A program made the translations under genes and the position numbers. A stretch of DNA of 64,000 nt from Aspidapion aeneum (taxonomy: Eukaryota > Arthropoda > Insecta > Coleoptera > Brentidae), in NCBI GenBank assembly GCA_963576565.1, contig OY755040.1, positions 22,141,543 through 22,205,542 of the forward strand, given 5' to 3'. Below the pieces are notes generated by a model. The model was given only the letters and a program-made list of their open reading frames with translations, was not told the origin of the DNA and did not search any database. Shown piece by piece: positions 63,743 to 64,000 of this stretch. The first letter of the stretch is position 1. The number at the start of each line of letters is the position of its first letter.

Positions 63743-64000
63743 TTATAAAATTATAAATCTAGGTACTAGCAAAATATTAGCTAGAACTAGATATAGAAAG
63801 AGAGTACTTATGTCCATTAGTAAAATAATGAGGCAGAAAAAAAAGTTTAAATTAAAAACGCAAAAAAATACAAGACACTGAATTAACAGAAGATCGAAAG
63901 AATATAAAATCGGATTCTTGTTATTTTGTTTTTTTAATCTTTTGTAATTTTTATTTTTTAATGGTACGTAGGTGATCAAACGGGACCTATAAGTTTCTCT
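63743..64000. other. AT-rich window edge
   Basis: No feature recognised. Confidence 0.3.

Noticed and set aside
60484..64000. Carbonic anhydrase exon 5
   Set aside because: I searched for an acceptor followed by a frame with ELHxVHW and found none. The exon is probably beyond the window.

Overview
This is a strongly AT-rich stretch of animal nuclear DNA, almost certainly from an insect. It has spliceosomal introns, many short inverted-repeat transposons, and remnants of mariner, pogo/Tigger, hAT, RTE-like and CR1/Jockey-like elements. I cannot fix the order or species from the sequence. No bacterial-type gene, operon or CRISPR array is present, and no complete autonomous transposon is intact.

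The only host gene I can support is a secreted alpha-carbonic anhydrase on the + strand. Four exons join in a consistent reading frame: 26445-26502 (signal peptide), 32024-32065, 58060-58209 and 60360-60483. A TATA box lies at 26361. The gene runs off the right edge. The visible protein, about 124 residues, carries the proton-shuttle His, the first two zinc-binding His and the conserved Glu. The exon with the third zinc His is not in the window. Introns of about 5.5, 26 and 2.2 kb are filled with mobile elements.

Layout. 1-26 kb is intergenic. It holds small foldback and MITE elements, a 3.1-kb satellite array (4425-7580) interrupted by a hAT element with a perfect 8-bp target duplication (4803-5904), two tRNA-derived SINEs, (GTCT)n-bearing elements, an RTE-like reverse transcriptase relic (16.75-18.27 kb), 30-bp and 27-bp minisatellites (20.4-20.8 kb), a 1.4-kb inverted-repeat element with a decamer minisatellite core (22917-24359), a mariner relic (24.7 kb) and a 196-bp near-perfect hairpin (25496-25691).

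26.4-60.5 kb is the carbonic anhydrase gene. Its introns contain long foldback elements (28.6-30.4, 30.44-30.96 and 35.9-37.05 kb), a foldback-type element with a 9-bp target duplication (37410-38444), and a nest of a Tigger-like element, an inverted-repeat element and a GTCT element (43.37-45.95 kb). They also hold LINE 3' ends (41.95 and 49.0-49.7 kb), an RT relic (50.7-51.3 kb) and a 12-bp-TIR element with 5-bp target duplication (51721-53244). An opposed pair of GTCT elements lies between exons 3 and 4. 60.5-64 kb is the next intron, again full of MITEs.

The transposons do not cooperate as a pathway. The biology here is an expanded host gene whose introns are a record of nested, mostly non-autonomous insertions, many able to form long double-stranded RNA when transcribed.
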